From NCBI GenBank assembly GCA_045600225.1, contig JAZRXL010000025.1:1-64000 (forward strand): a stretch of 64,000 nt of DNA. Reading direction: 5' to 3'. The notes below the pieces were generated by a model. It worked only from the letters and a program-made list of their open reading frames with translations, did no database searches and was not told where the DNA came from. The position numbers were made by a program, and so were the translations under genes. Shown one piece after another: positions 1 through 7,789 of this stretch. Numbering within the stretch: position 1 is the first letter of the stretch; every line of letters starts with the position of its first letter. Origin of the DNA: UBA1181 sp045600225 (lineage in GTDB: Bacteria; Bacteroidota; Bacteroidia; Bacteroidales; Paludibacteraceae).

Positions 1-196
1 AATATTGTAGTTAAGAAATATGATAATCTGTATTCATGAACAGATTGTGTTTTAATATAGAATGACGGTAATATATGAATATGGATTTCTCAAAATATAT
101 AAATATTGAAATATGTATAGGTATGTATAGGTAGAGAAGGGTAGGGGAATTTAAAAGAGGAATATAAAAGATCAAAAAGGGTAGGGTAGAGGTGGA
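1..196. other. Window-edge intergenic stretch
   Basis: No coding region is visible. The stretch is A+T-rich and contains short imperfect direct repeats (GTATAGGTAT-like near 115-132 and AGGGTAGGG-like near 138 and 178). They lie just beyond the stop codon of the lysozyme gene, and no clear terminator hairpin was found. Confidence 0.4.
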
Positions 197-1048
197 TTAC
201 TGTAGTCTTAATTTGTTTAGTTCTCTTCTGCTTCCTTGAAATATGTCTATGTCAACGTATCCCTTAATTCCATAAACGACTCCTTCTTCTGTGAATTGCC
301 AAAATTTGCAATCTATGCCGGGTTGAGATACTCCATAATGTGCCAGCCAGAAGTAATATCCATTGAATTCGGGAGTGTCGAATATGTCATCGTGGAAATT
401 CGCATACGTATATATGATCGGTTTGCATCCGTAATGTTTTTCCACCTCTTTTAACCAGATTAAAACACGGTTTCTAAGTTCCTTTTTGGTTAGTCTTCCC
501 TGATATTCAACATCTAAGACTGGGATTAAGTTTCCTTTCTTCAGATTGGCGGTTTTAATAAAGTGCTCTGCCTGTTGTTTCGCATCTGATGTGACAGAGA
601 AGAAGTGGTAGGCACCAAATAGGTATCCGTTGTCTTCTGCTCCTTTCTTATTTTGTTGATACTTAGGGTCTTTGATGGTAATTCCTTCAGTCGCTTTAGC
701 TACAATAAACTCAATCTTCCTGTTTTCTCCCTCTTTTTCTTTGGTGAGTGTCTTTGTGAGTTTATTGACCTTGAACGTAATGTTGTCCCAGTCAATGTTC
801 TCTTGATAGGTTGAGACGTCGATTCCTACAATCTCGTTTTCCGGAAAAACTACATTACTATTTTGAGGATTTTTGTTGATCACTCTCTCAATATGTCTAA
901 TTGCAGAGCGAAAAAAACTTGGTTTCACAAGCTTTATGATACCAATGCCAATAAGAAGAGAAAAGACTGCTATTGATGTGTATATCAATAACTTATTGTT
1001 CTTTTTAGAAGATTTTGATCTCCCTTTTGTTGTCTTCTTATTTTTCAT
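197..1048 (-). CDS. GH25-family lysozyme (muramidase), membrane anchored
   Basis: Predicted N-acetylmuramidase of glycoside hydrolase family 25, which cuts the MurNAc-GlcNAc bond of peptidoglycan. A lysine-rich cytoplasmic start is followed by one hydrophobic segment at about residues 20-41, so the enzyme is probably tethered to the inner membrane facing the periplasm. The catalytic domain begins with GIDVSTYQ (Asp77), continues with FIVAKATEG and GAYHFF, and carries the DVEY motif with Asp179 and Glu181, the acidic cluster expected for GH25. At 283 residues it is a normal length for a single-domain member. It is the last gene of a minus-strand run (ybeY lies 10 bp upstream) and may be cotranscribed with it. 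A phage endolysin origin is possible for this family, but no phage genes are nearby. Confidence 0.88.
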   Translation of the reverse strand: MKNKKTTKGRSKSSKKNNKLLIYTSIAVFSLLIGIGIIKLVKPSFFRSAIRHIERVINKNPQNSNVVFPENEIVGIDVSTYQENIDWDNITFKVNKLTKTLTKEKEGENRKIEFIVAKATEGITIKDPKYQQNKKGAEDNGYLFGAYHFFSVTSDAKQQAEHFIKTANLKKGNLIPVLDVEYQGRLTKKELRNRVLIWLKEVEKHYGCKPIIYTYANFHDDIFDTPEFNGYYFWLAHYGVSQPGIDCKFWQFTEEGVVYGIKGYVDIDIFQGSRRELNKLRLQ

Positions 1049-1058
1049 TTAAATAGAT

Positions 1059-1475
1059 TTAGAAGTTGCGAATTGCCAATGCATCATTCTCGTGACGCTC
1101 CATAATTTCTCTTTCGCCTTCTCCTTTATCGTTGATACCACACAGATGTAGAATGCCATGGATAACTACTCTGTAGAATTCTTCCTCGTATGGGGTTTTG
1201 AATTTTTCAGCATTTGTTTTGATTGTATCCAAACTGATAAAAAGGTCTCCTCTAATGGTTTTCCCCTCTGTGTAATCAAATGTGATGATGTCTGTGTAGT
1301 AATCGTGTTGGAGATATTCCCTATTTACTTCCAATATTTTTTCATCGTCACAAAAGATATATGAGATTTCTCCTACTTTGTAGCCATGAAGTTGAGCAAC
1401 TTCTTTAATCCAAGCGTTTACCTTTCTTTTGGAAAGTTTCGGCATCGCAATATTTTCAGATTGATAGTAAATCAT
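1059..1475 (-). CDS. ybeY: Endoribonuclease YbeY (rRNA maturation factor)
   Basis: Single-domain zinc-dependent endoribonuclease of the UPF0054/YbeY family, involved in 16S rRNA 3'-end maturation and ribosome quality control. The signature lies near the C-terminus: HGILHLCG with His106 and His110 as metal ligands. The position that holds a third histidine in the E. coli protein is Asp116 here (the sequence reads IND), a variation I recall from Bacteroidetes members, so it need not mean loss of activity. The 138-residue length is typical. The gene sits between folK (11 bp upstream) and the lysozyme gene on the same strand, with spacing that suggests cotranscription. Confidence 0.9.
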   Translation of the reverse strand: MIYYQSENIAMPKLSKRKVNAWIKEVAQLHGYKVGEISYIFCDDEKILEVNREYLQHDYYTDIITFDYTEGKTIRGDLFISLDTIKTNAEKFKTPYEEEFYRVVIHGILHLCGINDKGEGEREIMERHENDALAIRNF

Positions 1476-1486
1476 AATAAAGATTT

Positions 1487-1954
1487 TTATTTCTTTTCAA
1501 TGTTGTGCAGTAGTTCTTGCATTGTTTTGCCAAATACGGGATGTACCATATCAGGTGCGATTTCTGCTAATGGACGAAGAACAAAGTCCCTTTCTTGCAT
1601 ATGAGGGTGGGGGAGTGTTAGCTTCTCTGTATCCATCACCTTGTCGTCATAGAGAAGAATGTCGATATCTATAGGTCTATCTTCGTAACCTTCTGTTTGC
1701 TTGTAGGTTCTACCCATCTCTCTTTCAATGGCTTTTGCCATATCCAAGCAAGTTTCTGGTTCACAATCCGTTTCAATTAGAATGGCTGCGTTGAGAAACT
1801 TGTTCTCCGAGGTGAATCCCCAAGGTTCCGTTTCATACAAGGAAGACAACAATTTGATATCACCCATGATAGAACCGATTATAACGGTTGCATTTGTGAT
1901 ATTTTTCTTCTTGTCACCTAGGTTAGATCCTAACCCGATATAGACTTTTGGCAT
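1487..1954 (-). CDS. folK: 2-amino-4-hydroxy-6-hydroxymethyldihydropteridine pyrophosphokinase (HPPK)
   Basis: Transfers pyrophosphate from ATP to 6-hydroxymethyl-7,8-dihydropterin in cytosolic folate synthesis. The 155-residue protein opens with YIGLGSNLGDK, the HPPK N-terminal signature. It contains LYETEPWGF and FLNAA, and the strongly conserved EDRPIDIDILLY stretch whose aspartates bind magnesium and ATP, followed by LPHPHMQERDFVLRPL. No folB or folP fusion is present. It lies upstream of ybeY on the same strand and downstream of purE, with a hairpin between folK and purE. Confidence 0.95.
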   Translation of the reverse strand: MPKVYIGLGSNLGDKKKNITNATVIIGSIMGDIKLLSSLYETEPWGFTSENKFLNAAILIETDCEPETCLDMAKAIEREMGRTYKQTEGYEDRPIDIDILLYDDKVMDTEKLTLPHPHMQERDFVLRPLAEIAPDMVHPVFGKTMQELLHNIEKK

Positions 1955-1967
1955 AAACAGAAAAGAA

Positions 1968-1988
1968 GGGGGAGTGGTTAACTCCCTC
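1968..1988 (-). terminator. Hairpin between purE and folK
   Basis: An 8-bp stem (GGGGGAGT / ACTCCCTC, one G-T pair) around a 5-nt loop lies 6 bp past the purE stop. On the minus strand it is followed by TTCTTTTC, so it can act as an intrinsic terminator or attenuator for purE transcripts before folK. Confidence 0.5.
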
Positions 1989-1994
1989 TTTTTA

Positions 1995-2501
1995 TTAGTT
2001 AGTCTTGAATTTATACTTTACTTCTGCAAGTTCAGCATTTGCTTTTACGATCTTGTCTTTAAGACCACTCTTGTAGTTGGCAAGCTTGTTCGCTAAAGCA
2101 TCATCCGACAAGGCCATCATTTCAACTGCAAGAATAGCGGCGTTCTGTGCGCCGTTGACTCCAACAGTGGCAACTGGGATGCCTGGAGGCATTTGGATGA
2201 TGGAAAGCATTGCGTCTAAACCATCAAGCATACCTTTAATAGGAACACCAATAACGGGTAGGGTAGTGCTGGCTGCAATAACACCAGGAAGAGCTGCTGC
2301 CATTCCTGCGCCTGCGATAATCACCTTTATTCCTCTTGATTTTGCACCTTTGGCAAATTCTTCTACTTCGTTAGGTGTGCGATGGGCAGATAGTGCGTTC
2401 ATTTCGAAAGGGACTTCCATCTCTTCCAAGAACTTTGCCGCCTTCTCCATAACGGGAAGGTCGGAAGTGCTACCCATAATGATACTTACTAATGCGTTCA
2501 T
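1995..2501 (-). CDS. purE: N5-carboxyaminoimidazole ribonucleotide mutase, PurE class I
   Basis: Cytosolic enzyme of purine biosynthesis that converts N5-CAIR to CAIR. The protein begins NALVSIIMGSTSDLPVM, which contains the PurE signature GSTSDLPVM, followed by SAHRTP, then AGAGMAAALPGV and the C-terminal GVNGAQNAA helix region. At 168 residues from this start it has the length of a stand-alone class I PurE; no purK is nearby. I chose the ATG at 2501 instead of the in-frame TTG at 2510, because it gives the usual short leader before the first beta strand. The gene follows rpoD on the minus strand after only 13 bp. Confidence 0.93.
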   Translation of the reverse strand: MNALVSIIMGSTSDLPVMEKAAKFLEEMEVPFEMNALSAHRTPNEVEEFAKGAKSRGIKVIIAGAGMAAALPGVIAASTTLPVIGVPIKGMLDGLDAMLSIIQMPPGIPVATVGVNGAQNAAILAVEMMALSDDALANKLANYKSGLKDKIVKANAELAEVKYKFKTN

Positions 2502-2514
2502 AATAAACAATTTA

Positions 2515-3384
2515 TTAGCCTAAGAAGCTCTTAAGCAAACTGTTGGATGAATTTTGTCTCAATTTTACGATTGCTTTCTCCTTGATTTGTCTTACGCGCT
2601 CGCGTGTAAGGTCAAAACGAAGACCAATCTCATCTAGCGACAACTCTTGACAGTCGCCTAGACCAAAACTCATCTTCAATACTTCACGTTCTTTCTCTGT
2701 AAGGGTAGATAGGGCGCGTTCGATCTCTCTACGCAAAGAGTCTCTCATTACGCTACTATCCGCACGTGGAGAATCTGTGTTTTCAAGGACATCTCCCAAG
2801 CTACCGTCACCATCCTCCCCGAAAGGTGCATCAAGTGACTTGATTTGATCTGGAATATCCAATACTTCAGAAATCTTATCTTCTGGAACATCCATTATCT
2901 CTGCCAACTCTTCAACAGATGGCTTGCGGCCATTCTCCTGCTCAAATGAGGAAATAGCTCTCTTAATCTTGTTTTGCAAACCCACTTGGTTTAGTGGTAC
3001 ACGCACAATACGAGATTGTTCAGAAAGAGCTTGTTGGATGGATTGACGAACCCACCATACAGCAAACGAAATGAACTTAAATCCACGAGTTTCATCGAAA
3101 CGTTCAGCAGCCTTAATAAGACCAAGGTTACCTTCATTGATCAAGTCTGTAAGACTCATACCTTTGTTTTGGTACTGCTTGGCAACAGACACAACGAAAC
3201 GAAGGTTTGCTCGAACAAGTTTGTTTTTCGCTTTCTCTCCGTCCTCTCCGCCATTACGGATTCTCTGCGCTAGTTCAACCTCTTCTTCCGTAGTGATTAG
3301 TTCTTCTTTTGAGATGTCTGACAAATACTTCTCAAGGGAAGCATCGCGTACTGTGATGGAATTGGTAATCTTTAATTGTCTCAT
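2515..3384 (-). CDS. rpoD: Primary RNA polymerase sigma factor (RpoD/SigA)
   Basis: Housekeeping sigma-70 factor in the short form typical of Bacteroidetes, lacking the long acidic region 1.1. Translation from the ATG at 3384 gives 289 residues starting MRQLKITNS, which matches the family N-terminus better than an upstream start. Region 1.2 is followed by region 2 (LRFVVSVAKQYQNKGMSLTDLINEGNLGL, then RGFKFISFAVWWVRQSI), region 3 and region 4.2 with the helix-turn-helix FDLTRERVRQIKEKA. This factor class recognises the TTTG / TAnnTTTG promoters seen elsewhere in the window. It is divergent from dnaK across a 351-bp intergenic region and is followed closely by purE. Confidence 0.95.
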   Translation of the reverse strand: MRQLKITNSITVRDASLEKYLSDISKEELITTEEEVELAQRIRNGGEDGEKAKNKLVRANLRFVVSVAKQYQNKGMSLTDLINEGNLGLIKAAERFDETRGFKFISFAVWWVRQSIQQALSEQSRIVRVPLNQVGLQNKIKRAISSFEQENGRKPSVEELAEIMDVPEDKISEVLDIPDQIKSLDAPFGEDGDGSLGDVLENTDSPRADSSVMRDSLRREIERALSTLTEKEREVLKMSFGLGDCQELSLDEIGLRFDLTRERVRQIKEKAIVKLRQNSSNSLLKSFLG

Positions 3385-3735
3385 TTCAGTTACTAAAAAA
3401 TTATAGATTTGCAAAGATACTAAATCATTTGATAGATTGTTCTAAAAAAATGCACTCTGTTAAAAAATAATTGCATTTAATTATATATATGTAGGGATTT
3501 AACCCTTTTCAATCGTTGTTTTACTTATGAAAGTGTGCTTTTTTATACTATCGTCTGCCATTTTGGCATAAATCATGACGCATTTGAAACTCTTTTTTTA
3601 TGTGAATCTGCCAAAAATGTAGACTTTCCTTGAAAAAAAGATTTGGCATAGACTTTGAATTAAAATTAGTGTACCGCGAAGTAAAAAGGTGGTACAGTTG
3701 GAATTTGAAATATTAACAAATAAAATTATAAAACA
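3385..3735. other. rpoD-dnaK divergent regulatory region
   Basis: 351 bp without a gene, very A+T-rich. TTTGGCATA occurs at 3642-3650, and a related TTTTGGCATA lies near 3560-3570. Each has a TCTGCCA-type inverse close to its left side, giving imperfect inverted repeats that could be operator-like. The dnaK-proximal copy is part of the promoter candidate listed separately. Confidence 0.4.
3643..3659 (+). promoter_or_regulatory. Candidate dnaK promoter, sigma-54-like -24/-12 pattern
   Basis: TTGGCAT, five bases, then TTGAA fits the spacing of a -24/-12 (RpoN) promoter, although the usual GC of the -12 box reads GA. The same bases include TAGACTTTG, one base off the vegetative TAnnTTTG spacing. 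It lies about 80 bp before the dnaK ATG. Assignment to either sigma factor is inference. Confidence 0.3.
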
Positions 3736-5643
3736 ATGGGAAAGATTATTGGTATTGACTTAGGAACGACCAATTCCTGTGTCGCAGTGATGGAAGGTAA
3801 TGAACCTATGGTAATCACAAACAGTGAAGGAAAGCGTACTACTCCTTCTGTGATTGGTTTCATTGAAGGTGGAGAGCGTAAGGTGGGAGATCCTGCAAAG
3901 AGACAGGCTATCACTAACCCTCAAAAAACTGTTTACTCTATCAAGAGATTTATGGGTGAAACATACGATCGTGTTGGTGAGGAGATCGCACGTGTACCTT
4001 ACAAGGTAGTTCGTGGTGACAACAATACTCCTCGTGTAGATATCGATGGTAGAATGTATACTCCACAAGAGATTTCTGCTATGATCCTTCAAAAGATGAA
4101 GAGCACTGCAGAAGAGTACTTGGGAGAGACTGTAACAGAGGCTGTTATCACAGTACCTGCTTACTTTAACGATGCTCAACGTCAAGCAACAAAAGAGGCT
4201 GGTGAAATCGCTGGTTTGACAGTTAAGCGTATCGTAAACGAACCAACTGCAGCTGCTTTGGCTTATGGTTTGGATAAGAAAAACCAAGATATGAAGATTG
4301 TTGTGTTCGACTGTGGTGGTGGTACACACGATGTTTCTATCCTTGAGTTGGGTGATGGTGTGTTCGAGGTAAAATCAACTGATGGTGATACACACCTTGG
4401 TGGTGATGACTTCGACCAAAGAATCATCAACTGGTTGGTAGACGAGTTCAAGAACGAGAATGGTGGTGTTGATTTGAGCAAAGACCCTATGGCTTTGCAA
4501 CGTTTGAAAGAGGCTGCTGAGAAGGCTAAGATCGAGTTGTCTAACACAACTTCTTCAGAGATCAACTTGCCTTATATCATGCCTGTTGACGGTGTTCCAA
4601 GACACTTGGTTAAGACTTTGACTCGTGCTAAGTTCGAGCAATTGGTAGACGATTTGATTCAACGTACAATCGACCCTTGTAAGACTGCCTTGAGAAATGC
4701 AGGTTTGTCGACAAGTGATATCGATGAAATCATCTTGGTTGGTGGTTCTACTCGTATCCCTGCTATCCAAGCTGCTGTAGAGAAGTTCTTCGGTAAGACT
4801 CCTTCTAAGGGTGTTAACCCTGATGAGGTGGTTGCAATCGGTGCTTCTATCCAAGGTGGTGTATTGACAGGAGAGGTTAAGGATATCCTTTTGTTGGATG
4901 TTACTCCATTGTCATTGGGTATTGAAACAATGGGTGGTGTAATGACTAAGTTGATTGATGCTAACACTACTATCCCTACTAAGAAGTCTGAGACATTTAC
5001 TACTGCTGTAGATAACCAACCAAGCGTTGAGATCCATGTATTGCAAGGAGAGCGTTCTATGGCTAAGGATAACAAGACTATCGGACGTTTCCACTTGGAT
5101 GGAATCATGCCAGCACGTCGTGGTGAACCTCAAATCGAGGTAACATTCGATATCGACGCAAACGGTATCTTGAATGTATCTGCAAAGGATAAGGCTACAG
5201 GTAAGGAGCAAAGAATCCGTATCGAGGCATCATCTGGTTTGTCAGACGCAGAGATCAAGCGTATGAAGGAAGAGGCTGAGGCAAATGCAGAGGCAGATAA
5301 GAAGGAGAAGGAGCGTATTGATAAGATCAACCAAGCAGATAGTGTAATCTTCCAAACAGAGAAGAATTTGAAGGAGTACGGAGATAAGCTTCCTGCTGAT
5401 AAGAAAGCAACAATCGAGTCGGCTCTAGGTAGATTGAAGGATGCTCACAAGGCTCAAGACATTGCAGGTATCGATGCTGCTATGGCAGATGTGAACAATG
5501 CATTCCAAGCTGCTTCACAAGATATGTACAATGCACAGGCTCAGGCTCAACAAGCACAAGGAAATCCAAATCCAGGTGCAGGTCAATCTAACGGTGGCAA
5601 TGGTGATAATATCACTGATGTTGACTTTGAGGAGGTTAAATGA
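3736..5643 (+). CDS. dnaK: Molecular chaperone DnaK (Hsp70)
   Basis: ATP-dependent cytosolic chaperone that binds exposed hydrophobic segments of client proteins with DnaJ and GrpE, neither of which is in this window. The 635-residue length is standard. The nucleotide-binding domain has GIDLGTTNSCVAV at the N-terminus, the phosphate-2 motif written CGGGTHD (DLGGGTFD in E. coli), and LVGGSTRIP. The substrate domain includes DVTPLSLGIET and the linker VLLLDV-type segment (here ILLLDV). The tail is Gln/Ala/Gly-rich and ends ITDVDFEEVK, the conserved C-terminal EEVK. Codon use is heavily biased, as for a highly expressed gene. It stands alone between its own promoter region and a strong terminator. 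Confidence 0.98.
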   Translation: MGKIIGIDLGTTNSCVAVMEGNEPMVITNSEGKRTTPSVIGFIEGGERKVGDPAKRQAITNPQKTVYSIKRFMGETYDRVGEEIARVPYKVVRGDNNTPRVDIDGRMYTPQEISAMILQKMKSTAEEYLGETVTEAVITVPAYFNDAQRQATKEAGEIAGLTVKRIVNEPTAAALAYGLDKKNQDMKIVVFDCGGGTHDVSILELGDGVFEVKSTDGDTHLGGDDFDQRIINWLVDEFKNENGGVDLSKDPMALQRLKEAAEKAKIELSNTTSSEINLPYIMPVDGVPRHLVKTLTRAKFEQLVDDLIQRTIDPCKTALRNAGLSTSDIDEIILVGGSTRIPAIQAAVEKFFGKTPSKGVNPDEVVAIGASIQGGVLTGEVKDILLLDVTPLSLGIETMGGVMTKLIDANTTIPTKKSETFTTAVDNQPSVEIHVLQGERSMAKDNKTIGRFHLDGIMPARRGEPQIEVTFDIDANGILNVSAKDKATGKEQRIRIEASSGLSDAEIKRMKEEAEANAEADKKEKERIDKINQADSVIFQTEKNLKEYGDKLPADKKATIESALGRLKDAHKAQDIAGIDAAMADVNNAFQAASQDMYNAQAQAQQAQGNPNPGAGQSNGGNGDNITDVDFEEVK

Positions 5644-5675
5644 CGCTGAAAAATAAACGATAAATATTGATAGTT

Positions 5676-5717
5676 AATGGCGGTGTAAATCAAGCATTTA
5701 CACCGCCATTCTTTTTT
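5676..5717 (+). terminator. Intrinsic terminator of dnaK
   Basis: A perfect 14-bp stem (5676-5689 with 5697-5710) around a 7-nt loop, followed by CTTTTTTTG. Strong rho-independent terminator 33 bp after the dnaK stop. Confidence 0.92.
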
Positions 5718-5854
5718 TGTTTTTTTCGATATTTTTCATTGTTATGCGGTATTTATGCGTTATATTTGTACCATATTTGTATCGGCACTTATTTGGAGAT
5801 AGAATGTCACTAACTAAAGCCAAACGATAAATTAATCAATATCTAGATAGCCAC

Positions 5855-6403
5855 ATGAAACTAAAAACTGAACTGTCGCCCAGGAAATGTCAGGTTTGTG
5901 GATGCGAGTTTATCCCCAAAACCCTGACATCCTATTATTGTTCCAGGAAGTGTACCCAAACAGCTTACAAAAACAAAAAGAAACAGGAGAAGGAGGAAGA
6001 AGATTTCAAGGCTCTAAAGAAAAGTATACCCGACACAAAGAAGTACCTCACCGTAGAAGAAGCTTGCCTCTTATATTGTGTGAGCAAAAGAACTCTATAT
6101 AGGTTAATCAAGAACAAAACCATACCATCCGTCAATCTAGCACAAAGACGGACAAGAGTGTTGAGAACAGACATAGAGAAGATGTTTGATCCAAGAGAAA
6201 CTGTTACACCCACAGCCCCGAAAGTCAAACGACTTTATAGTTTAGAACCAGAGGATTGCTATACAATCGGTGAAATCAAAGAGAAATACAAGGTTTCTGA
6301 AAGCACTGTTTATAAACAAATAAGACAAAACGCTATTCCTATCCGACAAATTGGTAAATTTGTCTATGCTCCGAAACAAGATATTGACGAAATTTTCAAA
6401 TAA
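5855..6403 (+). CDS. Excisionase-like protein with N-terminal zinc knuckle and two MerR/Xis-type HTH modules
   Basis: DNA-binding protein of the kind that accompanies tyrosine recombinases in Bacteroidetes integrative elements. The N-terminus has a probable zinc site (CQVCGCEF then YYCSRKC). A lysine/glutamate-rich linker follows. Then come two copies of an excisionase-type winged helix: YLTVEEACLLYCVSKRTLYRLIK with IPSVNLAQRRTRVLRTDIEKMF, and CYTIGEIKEKYKVSESTVYKQIR with IPIRQIGKFVYAPKQDIDEIF. The stop codon overlaps the start of the next reading frame (TAATG at 6401-6405), the arrangement expected for an xis-int pair, but that downstream frame is only a stub. The gene is therefore probably a leftover of a decayed element between dnaK and trmD. 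Function is inferred from architecture and context. Confidence 0.72.
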   Translation: MKLKTELSPRKCQVCGCEFIPKTLTSYYCSRKCTQTAYKNKKKQEKEEEDFKALKKSIPDTKKYLTVEEACLLYCVSKRTLYRLIKNKTIPSVNLAQRRTRVLRTDIEKMFDPRETVTPTAPKVKRLYSLEPEDCYTIGEIKEKYKVSESTVYKQIRQNAIPIRQIGKFVYAPKQDIDEIFK

Positions 6404-6492
6404 TGAAGAAGAAATTCACAAATACAAAGGTCACAGTAAAACTAAGGAAGTCCGAGTACGAGGATCTATGGTATCTTTACTTGGAGAGGTAA
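6403..6492 (+). pseudogene. N-terminal stub of a tyrosine recombinase (integrase)
   Basis: Overlapping the stop of the excisionase-like gene, an ATG opens a 29-codon frame containing KVTVKLRKSEY and WYLYLER before a TAA. Start-proximal lysine-rich strands of the form KVTVKLRKS followed by WYLYLE are what I recall from N-termini of Bacteroidetes tyrosine recombinases. The remaining core-binding and catalytic parts are absent downstream, so the gene has been truncated. Confidence 0.5.
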
Positions 6493-6721
6493 CAAAAGGC
6501 AAGTTTACCAAGTTTCTCTGAAGGCGGAGTCATGAGAGAAGAATATGAGTTGTTGTTCAGATTTTATTTCGTAATTCAGAAAAAAATCACAACAAGAACA
6601 GCAAACATTCCATCCTACATCTTCAATATGGATTTCAACGATTACGAGAACTTCTCCTCTATGCGTCGTGAAATGATGGCAAAGAAGATTAGATCATTCT
6701 ACGAAGTAATCAAAATTTCTA
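6493..6721. other. Remnant DNA after the integrase stub
   Basis: A plus-strand frame opens with ATG at 6532 and runs into the trmD 3' end (stop at 6753). Its product (MREEYELLF at the start, MDFNDYENFSSMRREMM inside) matches no family I recognise and overlaps trmD by 32 bp. It is most likely residue of the decayed element; a small real gene cannot be excluded. Confidence 0.3.
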
Positions 6722-7396
6722 TTATTTCAACAAATCAGGTCTTAACCTTTTAGTCCTTTCAACTGCTTGTTCGTATTCCCACTCTTTGATTTTTGCTTCA
6801 TTGCCAGAGAGTAGGATATCGGGTACTCTCCAACCCTTGTATTCTGCAGGTCGTGAGTAGACGGGAGGCGCCAAGAGGTCATCTTGGAAGCAATCTGAAA
6901 GGGCAGATTGTTCATCGCTCATCGCACCTGGTATTAAGCGCACAATGGCATCTGTCATAATGCAGGCAGCCAACTCGCCACCCGTTAGCACGAAGTCTCC
7001 AACGGAAACTTCTTTTGTAATCAGGTGTTCTCGAATGCGATGGTCGATACCTTTGTAGTGACCGCAAAGAACAATCACGTTGTTGAGCAATGACATGGAG
7101 TTGGCCATCTTTTGGTCGAACATCTCTCCGTCTGGTGAGGTATAGATTACCTCATCATACTCTCTTTGCTCCTTTAGGTGGGTAATTAGGCGATCAATGG
7201 GTTCAATTTGCATTACCATGCCTGAACTGAAACCAAAAGCGTAGTCGTCAATCTTCTTGTGCTTGTCGAGGGTGTAATCACGGATGTTGTGAACGACAAT
7301 CTCAGCAAGCCCTTTTTGTTGGGCACGCTTCAAAATGGAGTGGTTCAAAGGACTCACAAGGAGCTCGGGTACTGCAGAGAGAATATCGATTCGCAT
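6722..7396 (-). CDS. trmD: tRNA (guanine-N1-)-methyltransferase TrmD
   Basis: Makes m1G37 in tRNAs that read CCN, CUN and CGG codons, using S-adenosylmethionine, and so prevents +1 frameshifting. The protein starts MRIDILSAVPELL from the ATG at 7396; a frame extension upstream lacks homology and would overlap the preceding gene. Visible SPOUT-fold landmarks are DDYAFGFSSGMVMQ, VIVLCGHYKGID with RI, and the trefoil-knot motif VGDFVLTGGELAA. The C-terminal PxxYxRPAEYKGWRVPDILLSGN region is the second TrmD signature. Length is 224 residues. It is the last gene of a prfC-thioesterase-trmD run with gaps of 11 and 4 bp, probably one operon. Confidence 0.95.
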   Translation of the reverse strand: MRIDILSAVPELLVSPLNHSILKRAQQKGLAEIVVHNIRDYTLDKHKKIDDYAFGFSSGMVMQIEPIDRLITHLKEQREYDEVIYTSPDGEMFDQKMANSMSLLNNVIVLCGHYKGIDHRIREHLITKEVSVGDFVLTGGELAACIMTDAIVRLIPGAMSDEQSALSDCFQDDLLAPPVYSRPAEYKGWRVPDILLSGNEAKIKEWEYEQAVERTKRLRPDLLK

Positions 7397-7400
7397 TTTC

Positions 7401-7778
7401 TTAAGAGTTGAGTTTGGACATGAAACGCTCTGCATCAACAACAAATCTTTGATGTTCGGCACTTCCGATTATATCGCCTTTCTCATCTTTCGCTTCTATC
7501 GAGAAAGATATCTTTCTGCCATCGATGGCGGTAATAGTAGCGAAGAACGTGATTTTAGCTCCTATGGCAGATGCTTTTGTGTGCTTCACATTTATCTCAA
7601 TGCCCACGGTGTCGCTTCCTTCGGAAAGGTCTCCCTTGACCATTGTGAGAGCAGTGTTTTCCATATAAGCAATCATGGCTGGTGTGCCAAATACGTTCAA
7701 ACCGCCCGAGCCCAATGCCACGGCAGAGTCTTGGGGATGCACAACGATTGTTTGTGAGAAAGTTTGTCCGATATTCAT
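7401..7778 (-). CDS. Hotdog-fold thioesterase, FlK-like
   Basis: 125-residue single-domain protein of the hotdog thioesterase superfamily, closest in appearance to the fluoroacetyl-CoA thioesterase-like group. Landmarks are FGTPAMIAYMENTAL (catalytic-helix region with Glu and Thr), DTVGIEINVKHTKASAIG, and GSAEHQRFVVD. The expected activity is hydrolysis of a small acyl-CoA in the cytosol; the substrate cannot be read from sequence. It lies between prfC and trmD on the same strand with short gaps. That fits a housekeeping clean-up role, but the association gives no substrate. Confidence 0.75.
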   Translation of the reverse strand: MNIGQTFSQTIVVHPQDSAVALGSGGLNVFGTPAMIAYMENTALTMVKGDLSEGSDTVGIEINVKHTKASAIGAKITFFATITAIDGRKISFSIEAKDEKGDIIGSAEHQRFVVDAERFMSKLNS

Positions 7779-7789
7779 TTTAAAATAGA

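Noticed and set aside
1059..1475. YbeY inactivated by loss of its third histidine
   Set aside because: Asp at this position is, as I recall, usual in Bacteroidetes YbeY, so it is not evidence of decay.
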